64,000 nt of DNA from Opisthocomus hoazin (taxonomy: Eukaryota > Chordata > Aves > Opisthocomiformes > Opisthocomidae), in contig NC_134418.1 of assembly GCF_030867145.1 (NCBI RefSeq), positions 57,883,682 to 57,947,681 on the forward strand, given 5' to 3'. Each line of letters starts with the position of its first letter. Position 1 is the first letter of the stretch. The notes beneath the pieces are model-generated. The model searched no databases. It saw only the letters and a list, made by a program, of their open reading frames with translations, and was not told the DNA's origin. Below are positions 43,621-58,490 of this stretch, in pieces. A program made the position numbers and the translations under genes.

Positions 43621-46239
43621 AGTGGCTTAAAGGCATTTGGCTCGCAAGCAAACTCCTTTCAAAAGCTCTGTAAGGCCATGAGGGAAGCCAATCGCAAAAA
43701 TAGGTGCCTATATAAAGAAAAGTCATCGAGAAATGAGAACTGATGCTTAAAAGCAGGTACCTCGTTGGTACTCCTATTTCAGCAGTTTGTAGCTCGGTAG
43801 CAAATGTAAATCTGGGCTGAGCTGTCATTTGCCAAAGGCCAGCAACACGAACAGAAGTTAAAAAAATATCTACCACTCATTTGTTCTCCTGGCCTGCCTG
43901 TGATACACATAAATACACCTGTTGGTCATGATGGTGGCATAATCAGCATTAACACAGCACTTCATAACCACAGAATTATTGATAATTTTACTTAATGCAA
44001 CTAACACATTAATTATTTACCTAGAGGCAGAGTTGTTCTCCAGAACAAACTCACCAAGAGAAATGACAGAAGCCAATTTACAATGTGACATTTAAAGCAA
44101 GACTGAACGGAAATTTGGGAAAAAGACAACAGGGAACAAATCTCCAACGGCTACTAGTGGGTGGATTTACAGATTAAGGTCTGATCCGAACTCCCACGTA
44201 ACACAGGACATTCGACTCCTCTAAATTCTTGCCTCAGAGTAAGAATTGTGGCTGAACCAGATCATACATTTTGGAAAAAGAAGACATGTTCCCCATTGGT
44301 GAGACCGTTGCTCTGCTCTGATGGTGAAGGAGCCAAAAAGCTCTTTGACTGTACTGGCAGAACCTGTACTACTACTATGTAGCCCTCTCTGGACAGCTTT
44401 GAGCTTGCACGTGCTCAGCACATGCATTACATGTGTAACTCATCATAAATCTGCAACTGACGTGTCACCACAATGATCTACAAAACAAAATTCCTCCAAT
44501 CGACCATGGTCGGAAAGTCTAAAAAGCTCACGCAGAACACATACACAGTCTTTCAGGCAATCTGCTGCTTACAACTATTTTATAAATATTTCAGATGTTT
44601 TGTATCATCTTCTCAAACCCCATTATCGCAGCACAACTCCTTGAGAAGAACACAACAGCAGAAGAATGACAAGAAGTAAAGGACTTTTTGCTGATTTTCT
44701 GCTACTCACATAGATTTGTCCATAAGATGCAGATGCACGTGACAAAAGCACACTTGGATGGAGAAAATTTGCAGAAAATTGGTGATATACAAGCAGAGAC
44801 TGGGTTAATGGAAAGGAAAATTAAGGAAAATTAAGCCTCAGAGGTCTTGGAACTAAAATCATTTAGTAGTGTTGATTGGGAAATAAGACAGGGTATTTCT
44901 GGAAATTATCAAGATTGCAACTTCTGGTTTTGTCCTGAATGAAGATGGAAAGCAGACATTTCATAATGTACTGTGCAAAGAAAATGACATTTTTTCCCCG
45001 TAACTAAATAACCTGACTGCAGCGCTGCATTCTGAATTTATCCTCCAAGCTTGCCAACATTATAAATTATGACAAATCCTAGGAGCCTACATTCTTCAAC
45101 TTTCAAACAACTCCATGCAAAAAGGAAAATTTTTATAATTCCCGGGAGAATTTCCACGAACTGCATTACTGAAAACAGACCAAAACCATAACTTCTCAGA
45201 CAGAAAATACTTCAGATGGAAAGCTGGCGGCCAGCCCTGCCAAGGTCTACGTGCAGACTGGTCGCTAGAGGGGGATGCAATGCACCACTTGTAGGCATGT
45301 CACATTATCTCTGAATTTTCTTTCACTGTGAGTGTCTGTGATACGGATCAAGTATACCCTTTGGTAACACTTGTTTTAGCTTAAATGCACATGTTCATTC
45401 TGGAGAGATAATTCAGATTACATTTACTTTGCCAAAAGCACAGAGAAAAACAGCAGTTACAAAGCATGGGAAATGCTGGAGTAGATAATACTTTCTTCTT
45501 GCCAACTCTGTTATCTTACATAGCACTACAAATTAAGATAGTTTTGTTGCTTGTGCTTGTCAATATGTTGTGGAACTAAACCATTTGGGACTAATAGGCT
45601 TTATCACGTATACATCCTTTTAAAATCTTGTTTTGTTTTTTATGTGCCCAATCCTTAATGGACCAAAAAGGGCGTAAGAAAGGCAAAACAAAAAGAGAGA
45701 CCCTTTTTCCCCCCTCTCAGAGTCTTTTAATCCCCAGTGAGTGGCAGTGAGAATTAAATAAGATCAGTCTCTTTGACATTCCTGGTTACATCTCTCAAAG
45801 ACAGACACGTTCCCTGGTCATTTAGAAGACTCTACTGGTTTTATGAGCACTGTGACACTGCAAATACGGCTTAGTGAATCTTCAAAACCTTAATCTTGAA
45901 AATCTATCTTTCTTCCAATACCAGTCCCCATTTTATGGCTTTTGACTGGACTGTGGAACTTGAAATTAAAGCTGTTGGCAGCAGTCCTTCCTCCTCTGTG
46001 GTACTGCTTTACTGAGGGACAGAGAAGCAAAGGATTGAAGCTCTGTCAATCAAAATGACTCAAATTGAACATAGTCAAAAATGTCTTCTCTTCTGTGTTT
46101 TGTAACGGACCTAGTCTAATCCACTGGTAGGTTTTGCTGTATGAAATGAAATATTCTGCCAGAGATAAGGTTTGAAGCCAGCTTTGTAGGCTATTACTGG
46201 ATATCATACAGGCATTTCATTTTCAACTCAGTCCAACTT

Positions 46240-46301
46240 TGGGGAAGGTTTCGGACTAGACGATCTTGGAGGTCCCTCCCAACTTGACTATTCTATGATT
46301 T
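46240..46301 (+). mobile_element. CR1 LINE 3'-end fragment
   Basis: Reads GACTAGACGATCTTGGAGGT then CCCTCCCAACTTGACTATTC and TATGATT, the sense 3' terminus of an avian CR1 with its ATTCTATG end. 5'-truncated, as is usual. Confidence 0.85.
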
Positions 46302-49300
46302 TATTAACCATAGCTTTCCAGGGGTCTCCCTTTAATTGCTCAGCATGCAAGCAGCTCTTTATGCAATAAACTACATAAGGGTTTGCTAAGGGAATTAATT
46401 CATTTCCCAAGCATTGAGTAAACACCTATATACATATTTACAAAAATATGGGCTTTGGCTTCTGTGCATCCATAAATGCCTTTCAAAAGCACTTATTTCC
46501 TGCTCCTCTTCTTCATATTGTACTGAGTATACAAAACGATGTGTCATTTTACTACAATGCCGACACATTTGACAGCATGCAGTTATCAGAACTGAAGTGT
46601 TCCCTCTCCATATACAAATACATTTTAGCTACTCATGCTTGGAACTGTCTATAGAAGGACTTTTGTTTTCATGCCAGTCTAGCAAATATGAGCACTTTTG
46701 CAGAAAGTAGCTAATCAACAACAAAGAACCAGCGTTCCTCTCTTGGTTCTGCAGGCTGGAAATGCCAGGCCAGTGATTTCAGAGGTCTTTCTCAGAACCG
46801 AGAGGATGCATTCAGTGTAACAGAATGTTGGAGCAGTCTGTGCACTGCTGCTTGACATATTCCATAACCATCATTTTCTCACACATCACAAAGAGAGACA
46901 GCTGCATTCTTAGGACTGCAGTATTTTCACATTGCTGTCTACCTGAACTACGTGAGTTTCACTTGGGAGAACTCCTGGTGTGACTCCTATTCACAAAGTT
47001 TGGCAGAGCTGTTTATAATTTGGAAAGCTGAACACAAACATGTAACAGTTATTTAATATAACAAAATAGAGGTCACTAGGGACTTAGGAACATAAGCCAT
47101 GCTCACAGCACTGTGTAACTTCAAATTAGAATTAGGGTTTACAGTGGTTAAACTTCAGGTCAGCACCTACACTGTAGTCCCTAGGAGAAAAAATGCAAAG
47201 CTTGTCGAAAGAGAGAGAACTGAGCCGTTTTGGAAGGCATCTACTGTACATTCAGAGAATAAAAGTCCATGATCATCCAAAAGAGGGTGAAGAGGCCAGT
47301 CGATAGATGTTGGTAGATCTCGGGCACCTGCAGCTTTTAAAGTGAAGGTGAGTTATGAAAAGATTGATAGATTATCTGTTCCTTAAAGTCTTGAATACAC
47401 AGAGGTGTTCCAGCTGAAATGCATGCACCAGTCAGCCAAAGTTACGGCCCACATTATACCTATCTGACTCTGAAATGGTTGGTTCTAACAGCAGAGAACT
47501 GGGCTTGTTGACTCACATAAGGTCTCACAGTCCTAAGCTGAGTGATGACTAGAATGATTCTTTTCAGTTTTATTATCTGCGGAGTGGGGTGAACAAGAGA
47601 CTAAGCACAGTGTTTGAAAAACATGCCCCGCAGGAGTAAAATGACGTGCTTTCATTCCTGACTGTGTAGAAACAGACTATTTTGAATCTAAGCTTGTTTT
47701 CCAGTCTTCAGAATTATTTCAGGTTCAGGTCTTGTTCAACATGACACTCAATTGAAGGTTTTTTAGAAAAGCGGCTGAACCATACAATGTGAGGGTTCAG
47801 GAACCCACAGCTTGAGGTCAGTAAATTGCAAAAAATAGGAGTAATAGTTTTAAAGTAAGGATAGCTCCCAGTTAGACTAAAAGGTGATCTGATTCACTTC
47901 ACCGTATTTACAGTTTCCGAGATCCTTTATTCTTAACCTTGTAGTGGATCATTGCTACATCAGAGCGAAATTATAAATGTTGCATCCCGCAACAGGCATT
48001 GATTCCAGGGGATATTACTCTATACAAATTTCTGATGTGAGCCATGCTACATATCGATTTCATCAGTGTCCAAATTACTTTTCTTGTAATATTGACTTTT
48101 TTCTGCAAAAGCATATACATGTGAGAAGAACGCTCTTCACATTAAAGAGTCTGGCTTTCAAAGCAGTTAAAAACATTTCTGTGCTGCCCTTCCAAACCCT
48201 GAGCAGTGTCTCTGAATCACGTTACCAGATCGCGTGCAGCAGAGAAAGCAGACTAAATAAGTCATGACCTATACCTGTCCTTTGACTCACGTACAGGAGT
48301 CCCACCAAGCTGCCTGCAAATTGAGGTTTTTGACACCTCTCCTAACTGTGGTGCTTGTTCAGCTGTAGAAATACAGATTTAATATTTTAACACAACGCAA
48401 CCTGACTTAAAACCCTTGCTGTGATTCCCTGCTCTCTCTTCTGTTTATAGAAATACAAGCCCCAGGAGATCTGTGCGATCTCTCAAAACGCCCTCGGAGG
48501 GAAGCCCCTGGCAGGCACCTCGGTCTGCTCCGCAGCCGTGCTCTCGGGCACATGCAGGCAGATGTTGTTTTTGCTGTGGGAGACGGGCTGGTGCCAGGGC
48601 TGTGCGTGTGTCGGTACCACGCTGTGTTCCACACGCTCTGCCCTGCCAGCAAACAGCCTGGCTCAGACGCAGTGCCACGGGCATTCCTCATTTCAGCAGC
48701 CTCGACGCAGAGACAGAGAAAGTCACGTCTGCCTGCACCTGCAGGGAGGCATGTCCAAAGCAGCTCCTCACTTTCCTGCCATCCATAACAGGGTCTTATT
48801 TTCCTCTGGCCCAGACACTGTCTCTCGAGCTTCCCTCTCTTGCTTTCCCTCCTGCCTGCTCCCCAGTCTGATCCTGGGGACCACATGCTAGCTGGTAACA
48901 CAGAAGCTGCTTCTCCTTCATGTGGCTGTACGGAATGGGATTGCTCCTCTTTATCCATTTCTACTTTTCTGACAGCTTCACGAATTTTTATTCCAGGTAA
49001 ACACCTGGCTGTGACCAAACCAGGAAGGCAACATTTCAACAGGTGGTTACACACCCCTTTTCACGCAGGAAGACACAGCAAAAGGACGGCGGTTGACCAG
49101 AGCAGCCTGTGGTTGGCATAAAGACGCAGGTACTTCATGGTTAGTTTTTTTTGTGTTTGTTGTGGGTTTGTTTTGTTTTCTTTTTTTAAAAGAAAATGCT
49201 CCAAAGAAAACCTCGCAACATGAAAGATGCCCAGCCGGGACTGCCATCCGCACTGTCCTGAATCTGGGCCATGCTCTCGAATCTCGATGTGACACAAGGC

Positions 49301-51251
49301 AGCAGCCTCCCGCGGGGCTCCCAGCCAGATGCAGCTCATGAGAAGGGTGATTCCTAGGGAAAAGTGATGGCACCGTGAACAGCAGAGAGCAGGAGAAGCC
49401 TGATGCTGCCAAGTCAGTGCCACTGAGCAGAGACCTGAAGTCAAATGCACCTACAGGGGATGCTTTCCTCAGCTATGCCCTCCCACACTCTGAAACCCAG
49501 CATCCCCACAGTCCCTTCATTGGGCGAGGAGACAGGGGATAATCTCACACTCTGGGGAGATGATGCTGGTGTGTTCTGATCAGGCTGCTTGGCTGGAGGT
49601 TTCCCAGGACTGGCAGGGTGCTAGGGACGAAGATGAGTCTTGTGAATGACCTGAAGGCAGTCTGAGAACCGATTTCTTCAGATGACAGAGGCTGAAGCAC
49701 AATGGCTTTGCTGGGACATGTGCCTGTCTGAATTTGTGATTTTAGAACAACCATTGCCAAGGTGGAGGCAGGCAGCACTCTGTGTCACCACTAAAAGGGG
49801 CGAATGTACGCTCGGTGAAGAGGGAGTGTGGTTACAGTTCAGGAGGTACAGGAGAGCTAACATTTATTGTGGGCTCTCAAAAGGGCTCAGTAAAATCCAT
49901 TTATTGTGACAGAAGAGTAACAATGAATTAAAATTCATTATTATGCTACAAGGATGTCTGGAGATGTAAGCTTTTCTTTCAAACTTTGAAAATCTTTATG
50001 GATCTCTGTTTCCTGGGAGAGACTTTGTAGTAAGCACATAAAATGGAAGATGGAAGACAAACTTGTGAAGAACAGATACCAGGAATTAACAAAACTGAAG
50101 CTTTGGTTGCTTTTCTTTGTTTGTTTCTCTGTTTGATCAAGATGAAGCACAGCCAGCAGCCAAGTGAAAAAGAAACTCAATGTGTGTGTTCTAAACAAAA
50201 TGTTGCATTTACCCCAATTTGAAAAGATCGGCTTAAGTCTGTCAAGATTTTGTGAAGCCACTAACACTGAGGTAGTGATGCAGCGCCATGCAGCACAAAT
50301 TAGGATTATTTAGAAGGTATATGTGATACTCTAATTAGCAGGGAAGGATCTACATGCCTAGAAGGAGTTAAAAAATCTCTAAATGCAAGGGGTTAGGAGA
50401 GTGAGGGCCACGCAACAGAGCCGCTGCTGCGAGCATGATTTTGCACACAGGCTGCCCTGAGCAGGGTCAGCGTTGCACAGGGATGCAGTCCCTCGTACCC
50501 TGCACAGTACGGCTGCACTAGCCTCTTGTCCTAACAAATCCACAACTTAGGAATCAGCTGAGCTTTTCCAAGCAGCTCAGAAACAGGCTGAAGTGTGGTA
50601 AGTATCACTTTTGCTAGGAGGGGAAGAAACCCCTGAGTTTTAACACACTAATACATTTGTTTTTCAAACCACTGCGATACGATCACAGAATGCAAATACA
50701 TATTGCTGCGGGGACATCTGCCACAGATGCCAGCAACCAGAAACGCTGAAAAGAGCTGGAATAACATCTTCCCACTTCCACGCTTAAGTAGGTCTAGCTG
50801 GATATCTCGCTGAAACAGTGAGACACGGTTCAATTACTGTCACATTTGCTAGAGAAAAGAGGAGGTTCTGTACCTGGTACAGAAACCCGATGAGAGAGGA
50901 AACCATTAAAAATAACTGGAGAAGTGAGCTATTGCCACATTTACAATCTTTTACAGATCTATAAATGTTGGACAGACTCAGGCTTAGGGACAAGGACAAA
51001 ATACTTGCTAATTAAATGTTTTCTAATGAAAGACATGCACTATATCCAAGATGCAGTACAAGAATATAGATCATGACGATGCAGGCAAAACATCTTTTGC
51101 CTTTTGCAAAATGTCATTTAACAGGAAAAGTGTATATAGAATCTACTGAAAATTGATTTACTGATTCAAAGAAGCTATTGCAATGGATTTAATTTTCAGC
51201 AAAGAACACACAAGAGGAAGTAGAAAAACACCAGTTACATACAACAAATAA

Positions 51252-51663
51252 AGAGCAAGGCCTTTAGAAATTGGCACCACAAACGCAGATTGTCAAACTG
51301 GGAATGTAGGGAAAGATTCACAAAATGCTTTAGCTGGGTCAAAAGCTTCTAGCAGCGCTGAAGATCAAGGTTTTCATTCACCAGTCACTGTGCCTTCACA
51401 GGACACAGCTTCTGAAGGGCTGAGCAAAGTACAACATAAAAGCGTATGAATGTGGACACAATAATGCTTACAACATATTTATCAAAATGTTGACTGATCC
51501 AAGTAAATTCCGGAGAGTGAAAAGTATATGAAAAAAGGGAAATGAAAAAGTTGGCAATGGCTTACATGATGAAGTGAAAAGGAAATCAATATTGATGGTC
51601 TCAACAAAAAAGCATAACTTGCCCATATTAGAGCTGTGGATACGAGCAAGAGCAGTCAAGTGA
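51252..51663 (+). pseudogene. Coding-like relic in two frames, family unknown
   Basis: A 65-codon frame (51252-51449) reads like a disordered protein (for example TNADCQTGNVGKDSQNALAG). Directly at its stop, the next frame (51442-51663) continues for 73 codons with a single TGA at 51529-51531 (for example AYECGHNNAYNIFIKMLTDP and KRKSILMVSTKKHNLPILEL). One frame shift and one stop would join them. I do not recognise the protein. It may be a decayed retrocopy, or chance. Confidence 0.3.
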
Positions 51664-54600
51664 GGAACACAAATTTCAGCAGATAATAGTTTTTAAGACA
51701 GAAAAAAATTAAGCTCTCCCAACCAGGACTCCCACCAATCACTGTCTTCAAGATTTGTAGCTTCATTTAAACCCAAACCTTGAGATGATAAATTTAATCA
51801 TAAAAGTGTAGTGGGTTCATACAATGTAGCCATGACTCTTTTAGTTTAATCTGATTTTAGCTCCCATATATACTTTCCATCAAAATATTTAAGTGATTTG
51901 AGTATGACATGTGGAATTGTTTTGAGACCCCCACCACAAGTCAAATGAAAATATTAATCAAACACAAGGCTAAACTAGAGAGACTCTTGAAGGCTGTACC
52001 CTGGGTTGAATGTAGGCATGCGAGTCATACAAAACTACAGACTTGTCTGTGGTCTTGGTTCAGATTTGACCTCTTTCAGTATGGACAGAAATTATCACCA
52101 TTTCTCAATGTGAATAGAATGTATTGAGCCCTAGCTTCAACTTCAGTGTACTCAAGGATTGTATAGACCTTGAATAAACCCAACTTGACGATACACATAG
52201 TGAAGACCTGGGCTGATGGGTTTTTTCTGAGAAGACAAAAAATTCGTAAACAGACCCTTTCTACACATGACATGCGTAAGTCTTTCTGACAAAAGAATGC
52301 CAAAATGCCTGTCTTGGTGCTGAGCATATGGACATGTCTGAAAGCAGGAGGCAGTCTCCAGAAAGGTTTTGTCAGTCTGGTACCATGAGTGAACACTACA
52401 GTTACTAATTTTTCTTTTCTAAAGAAGAAAAAAATAAGCCACAGATATAAGGCTTGGCAGGTACAGCTCAAAAATGCTATTATTGCCTCAATGGCACTTG
52501 GAAATTTGAAAACCACAGATGAGAAAGGAAATCTTAAGCCTCTGTTCTGAGAAATGCAGCAAGATAAATCTGATCTGATTCGATCTGACAGGAGGTTAAT
52601 AATGAGTTCAGCAGAATCAGAAATTAATTGTCTTCTGTTAAGGCCACACACAGTTTGAAATGGTGAGACCAAGCGTCATTCTCTTCATGAAACCATGGAA
52701 GGAAAAAAACGAGAAAAGAATCAGAAGTGTGTAATCATCCTGGCTTTTACAAAAGCAAGTAGTTCTGCGGGCCCGCCAGATGCAAGGACTTCTCCCTCTC
52801 AGGGCAGGCGAGAGGCAAAGTGCATTCAGTGCCTGTGCCTTTCCCAGGGAACGGGGCCATCAAAAGATCCTGCTACCTTAACACACTGTGCATTTAATGA
52901 AAGGCAACTGCTATTTTAAGATTTCATAAGGCACTTTATAACAAAGAGGAGTTGCAGACACCATCCCCATTACCACCAGGCTTCCACCCTCTCTTTCAGC
53001 TTTCTCACTAAGCCAGCTCTCAGAAACTTTTACAGATAGTTAGAGCCGTCAAATGAATGTTAGTCGCTCAAAGGCTTGGTCCAACCATGTTCAGCTGTTA
53101 TGGCTTAAATTAAATTGATACTAAAATGGTCTCCTTTTTATTAAAGTGCTATAATCATTGCGGCTACAATCCCTCACCACAGTGTAAGTAGTAATAGGCT
53201 GATACATGTCACCATTGCTGATAGCTGTCAGAACCTCTTTTTCCAGAACTGGAAAGCAAAATAAACCTCCCAATTATTCTCAAAATGGAAGGATAACCCC
53301 TTTTCCAGGGTAGAGACATGTAAGATTAATTTTCTTCTCTGTTCTGTCAAGCCATATTGCAGATTTATTTAATGCATTATGTGCAATGCATTCGACTTCA
53401 GAGCTCACAAAGAGGGTTACAAGCTATGTGAAAATTTAAGGTAGAAAATGTAAGGCTCCTGTGAAGCCACTGGCAAAACTTAACACAAAAGGGTCAGAAT
53501 TTCACTCTTGGTCTTTCTCTTTAGTCGTCGTAAAGATTTTCATGTAGTAATTGTGCCTGTGGGATGACTGGGACTCATGTTGAAAACATGACTTCTGCTC
53601 TCGCACTAAAAAGTTTTGGAAGTTAAGCTACTCTCAGCACCACACATCAACCACACGGATCTCCTTACAGCAAATTATCTTCTGACCCTTACAAATATTA
53701 TCTAGTAAAAGTTCTGCGAAGCGATGATACGCTTTTTGGCTCTCTAGTGAGATACTGTTTTGAGTTTTCTTTTGTGGAAAGCATTATTTAAAATCCTTCA
53801 GTGCAGAACTGTTTTTCTAGCAGCCCATAGTGACAAGGCATAAAGCTGAGCCATGCATAAGGTTTGGATCTTTGCTGCCCTGAAGCAGTTACACAGACTG
53901 CAGCATTCAGACACAGGGCTCTTGGCTGGCACCACAACTGAGGCAAGAGCTGCAGCATCCCCTCTGAGCTCCATGCTTTGGTGGCCCGAAAGGCAGCAGT
54001 GAAGCAATGCAGGCATGTCAAGGAGACTCCGGGAGACAGCAGAGGATGCTGAGGTCAGAGCCAGTGGCATGAGGAGAAGGGAACCCTGACTGTAAGGAGA
54101 AGGACAAGAGGTGGTGGACGTGGATGGTATGCAAGGGAGAAACGAGGCAAGTACAATCATGGAAAAAGAAAAATAGGGTGGCAAGAAGACATTCTTCCAG
54201 CCTTTTTTTTAGGTTGAGATCCAGATTGCTTTCTGCACAGCAAATCCACATTATACTTCAAAAACTGGACGCTCATGAATAAGGTCTGGCCTAAACAGCT
54301 TTTTTCCTGTAACATTTCCAAAAGCCTCTAGAACTGGTGGAGGCATATTGCTGTTATCAACAGCTATTAATTTTTTTTGAGAAAGATTAATGTAGAAAAG
54401 CTCTGTCCAGTGCCAAGGTTTTCCTCACAATTTAATGTACTGAAAGCTTGTTACATCAACAGTTTCTCTTTGCTCTAAATCCAGACCTTGTCATTCAAGG
54501 CGGGTTAAGATCCATTTGCTGAAAGAGTAAAGGTACCTAGTTGGAAACTGTTAGCATCCTGACTTGTGGCAAAATTGAAGAACTGCATGTCCATCCCAAG

Positions 54601-54860
54601 ACTCAGGACTTGCAAGGGATGCCTTGTAAAAGCAAAAGAGATGACAGTCAAGGAGAGAAAGCTGTTTGTTCAAAGCAGTGCACAGCTATGCTGCGTGAGA
54701 GGAAAGTCCAACCATCCCCAGTTTGAATAATATGCCTTCTGCATCAAAGGGCTAGCAGAACCAAAAATCACATTTTGTCTCTAGCAAAAGGAGGCATTTT
54801 CATCTAAAATCTCACAATTCAATACAGTTTGGTATTTCACCACCCTTTAATGAAATATGC

Positions 54861-54918
54861 ATAATATATTGTAATATATTATAATTATAATATAATAATA
54901 TATCATAATATAATAATA
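54861..54918. repeat. AT-rich simple repeat
   Basis: Irregular TAATATA repeats, nearly pure A/T over about 58 bases, within the giant intron. Confidence 0.9.
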
Positions 54919-57515
54919 GAAAAAACAATTTTAAATGTCAAAATGAAGCATTTCAAAGGCCTCTGAAATGTGGGCCCAGGCTTTCTCAGGCTAAAAGAAT
55001 TTTGATAAATGACATGTTTTTTGAAAGCATTTAGTCAATCCAAAGTGCATTTAAAATACACTTCGACATACAAATTTTATGTAGCTCTGCTATAGTAAAA
55101 TAGCAGAATACGGCTTACCTTAATATACTTAGATTAAGCCCCCATATAGTCAATATACACGGATATATCTAACACACCAGCAATACCCTTCTGAACAGCA
55201 TACATTTATCACAATCATACAGAAATACCATATCTGCCCATTTAAATAAAGTAATTGGGTGTGTAATTGACAATGGTTAACAGTAGCCATTTTTATACGC
55301 TTGTAGCAGTTTTAGTATGAGCAGATGGATGCACTCCTACATTGGAGCAGACGAGTAAAGCAAAGTGTGCTAAAATTTTTGCAGTCAGAGTATAAAGCAG
55401 AAATTGTGCCAGTATTGCAAACCTAGGGCACATAAATCCCAGAAGACTGGCTTGAAGTCATATGGTTTGGAGACTGCATTTTTCAGACTAAAATAAAGAA
55501 ATGTGCACTTTCTTTTGCATCAGTGATCTGATTTTCTTCTTCAATCTGCAGGGATATTTTTTCTTTTGTAACCACAAATAGAGTTATTCTTTCATTTAAA
55601 AAATGTGGCTTCAAGAGCAGGCACTCATTTCTGAAAATACCCTGTTGAGCCCAGAGTTCTTGGGAACTGAAAGAGAATTCAAGACACTGCCATTATATGC
55701 ATGCCTGGGTCTCCGGTTTGTCACTATAGGCCACTGCCAGCGACAGGACACTGAGGTCAGCGGGATTCAGCTTGCACCCCTGTGACTGATCTTATATACA
55801 CACACCCTCCATGTTCTGCCTCAAATCGCAAGAAGCCTTCCACTTATAAAGGACAAATACTACATTTGAAGTCGCTCCCTTCATGGTCGTCCTTTGTAGA
55901 GCTCTCGGTGTTAGGCAGAGCCTTTCACGTGTGCAAGACATGCTGTTCTCTTGGAGGTGCCAACAACAACATCCAGAAAACTGCCACTGCCTCATTTTTT
56001 TTCAGAATTTCATACCAGAACCCTGAACTGGGCATAGTCTCATGATTAGTTTATTTCTTTACTCAGAGGGAAAAATCCAGCTCCTTTTTCCAAAAGAGTG
56101 TTTTTCACAAGGAATCTTTCACTGCAGCTATCAGTGTCACTAAGAAATGAAAACTTACCGCAAGATGTGGGAAAATGTTGTTTATTGTATCACCACAACT
56201 CTATAGGGCTGGTCACTTGAGACATAAACAAAATGAACGTTTCTGTGATTTTTTTTAAAAAAACAAGTAGTTAAGCTAGTGGAAAACGAAGAGGTGTATG
56301 TCTGACACTGAAGAAAACACATTTTGTAACTTGATTCATCCTAGTTTAAAGAATTATTTTTGTAGCAGCTTTCTCACAGTGCTTGTATCTATGAAGAAGC
56401 CGTTTCCAAGCAAACTACTGTGGCTAAACAGTGCAACAGCTATGCAGCGCTAACTTTCTGTGCCTGGTTGCTCTTCTTTAAATATGCCTACAGGTAACTT
56501 TGGTTAGTCCCCTTCCAAAGTAGAAGTTAGTGCAGAATGGCTAGTCTGAGTGATTTCTGATGGACATAATACTAGAAAATTTTGCTCAGTAGAGATGTTT
56601 CCTGCCTCTAATAAACACTGAACATTGGTGGGCCAAATGTGAGCAAATAGTGGATTTTAGCAGTTGCGTCCTTCAATGACAATTACAGTTCAGCAAATGT
56701 GACTCATAGTGGTTTGTATAAAAACTCTGAGTTTTCTTCAATCCAGTTTCATTCATTTCCGGAAGGAATTCTGGATAACCGGATCATGTAGACTCTCTCC
56801 TACCTCTTTGCCAGTGGCACTGTCAGCTGGCTCCCGGGCTGGGATTTAGCTACTGTACCCCTGTAAGTGTCAGCATTAGGCACTTAGTCTAAACCAGATG
56901 GCTGCTCCCCTCCCCGTGACAAGCACAGGCTCATCCAAGGTGCTCCCCTTTTCAAGACAGGCACCTAAAACAAACGGGAGGGATTGCCTTCTGGAAGTAT
57001 TTTTGTACTTCTGCATTGACCTTAGGGGGACTAGTGACTAGTTTATATCAGGCACTTCATTCTGAGAGGGGCAAAAGGAGGTAAAATGAATTAATGAATG
57101 TTTTGGATTCAAAAAATTACACTGGGGAAATGCGCTACATAGCACAAATTGTAAAAAGGCTGTCCCACAGGACTAATGCATGCAAACAGGGCATAACTAT
57201 TTTGTGAATGTCAGATAATATATCTGTCAGTGAAATGATTATAAGCATGAAGTTGACTGCCATCTGTCAAGTCATTCAACTAAAATATATTAAAGCCTCC
57301 AGTGAATGTGAACGCATCGTGCCCCAATTCCTCAGCCCAGCTGACGCAAACAGACCTTCCTCCAAGCTAATGGACCTTCCTCCAGTGCTAATGATACCCC
57401 ACACAGCTAGGAGAGTCTGCAAGTACAGGTGAGACTGCAGATCATCACTGTCTCACGTGGCATATGGCTTGTATATGGCTTCGCATTTCCTGAACTTTTA
57501 GGATAAAGAAACTCA

Positions 57516-57677
<162 letters not shown>

Positions 57678-57892
57678 TTATTCTTATCTAGAAATCATAG
57701 AACCTTTAAAATTGTTCTAAATACAAAATAATGATATATAATCTATGTAATGTAAATGTGTATTATGTAAAATGACAACTAAATAACAATTACTTATTAA
57801 TTTCCCTTGCATACCAAATAATCTGAAACAAAGCTAAATTTTTTCTACTTTTATACTGAAATGAACATTATTTAGATCAGCATAATCTACTA

Positions 57893-58136
<244 letters not shown>

Positions 58137-58254
58137 CTTAGGATTTACATGAGAGAAAACAGTAAGGCAAAAATAGAATAAAATATGGTTTTTTTTTTTA
58201 ATACTTAAAACTAGGTCATTAAACAAAAAAGATGGAAAAGTCTGATAAACTTAC

Positions 58255-58312
58255 CGTTTGATTGCGACAATTTTGTTTCTGCATCGTCCCTTATATACCT
58301 TTCCAAAAGATC
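58255..58312 (-). CDS. TNNI3K: TNNI3K exon: P-loop end and catalytic lysine
   Basis: Acceptor CATTTTAG, donor GTAAG, 58 bases: (G)SFGKVYKGRCRNKIVAIK(R). Completes the glycine-rich loop begun in the previous exon and carries the ATP-binding Lys (human K490). Intact. Confidence 0.97.
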
Positions 58313-58397
58313 CTAAAATGATTTAAAATAAATAGCCACAAGGATATTTATTATGAACATCAGACATTTAAAATGGATGCATTTTTATTTCTGGTAC

Positions 58398-58490
58398 CTG
58401 AGCCAATAATCTCATGGAACTCTATTTCAGAGAGCTGAAGATGGAAATGTGATGGCAAACCAGCACGGAGGAGGAGAACATCTGCCTTCT
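58398..58490 (-). CDS. TNNI3K: TNNI3K exon: start of kinase domain
   Basis: Acceptor CTTTTGCAG, donor GTACCA, 93 bases: (E)[20 protein letters not shown] then [10 protein letters not shown]. Intact. Confidence 0.96.

Noticed and set aside
43241-43876. 211-codon minus-strand frame as a gene
   Set aside because: Overlaps other open frames in a CpG-rich patch on both strands; no motif or conserved segment seen.
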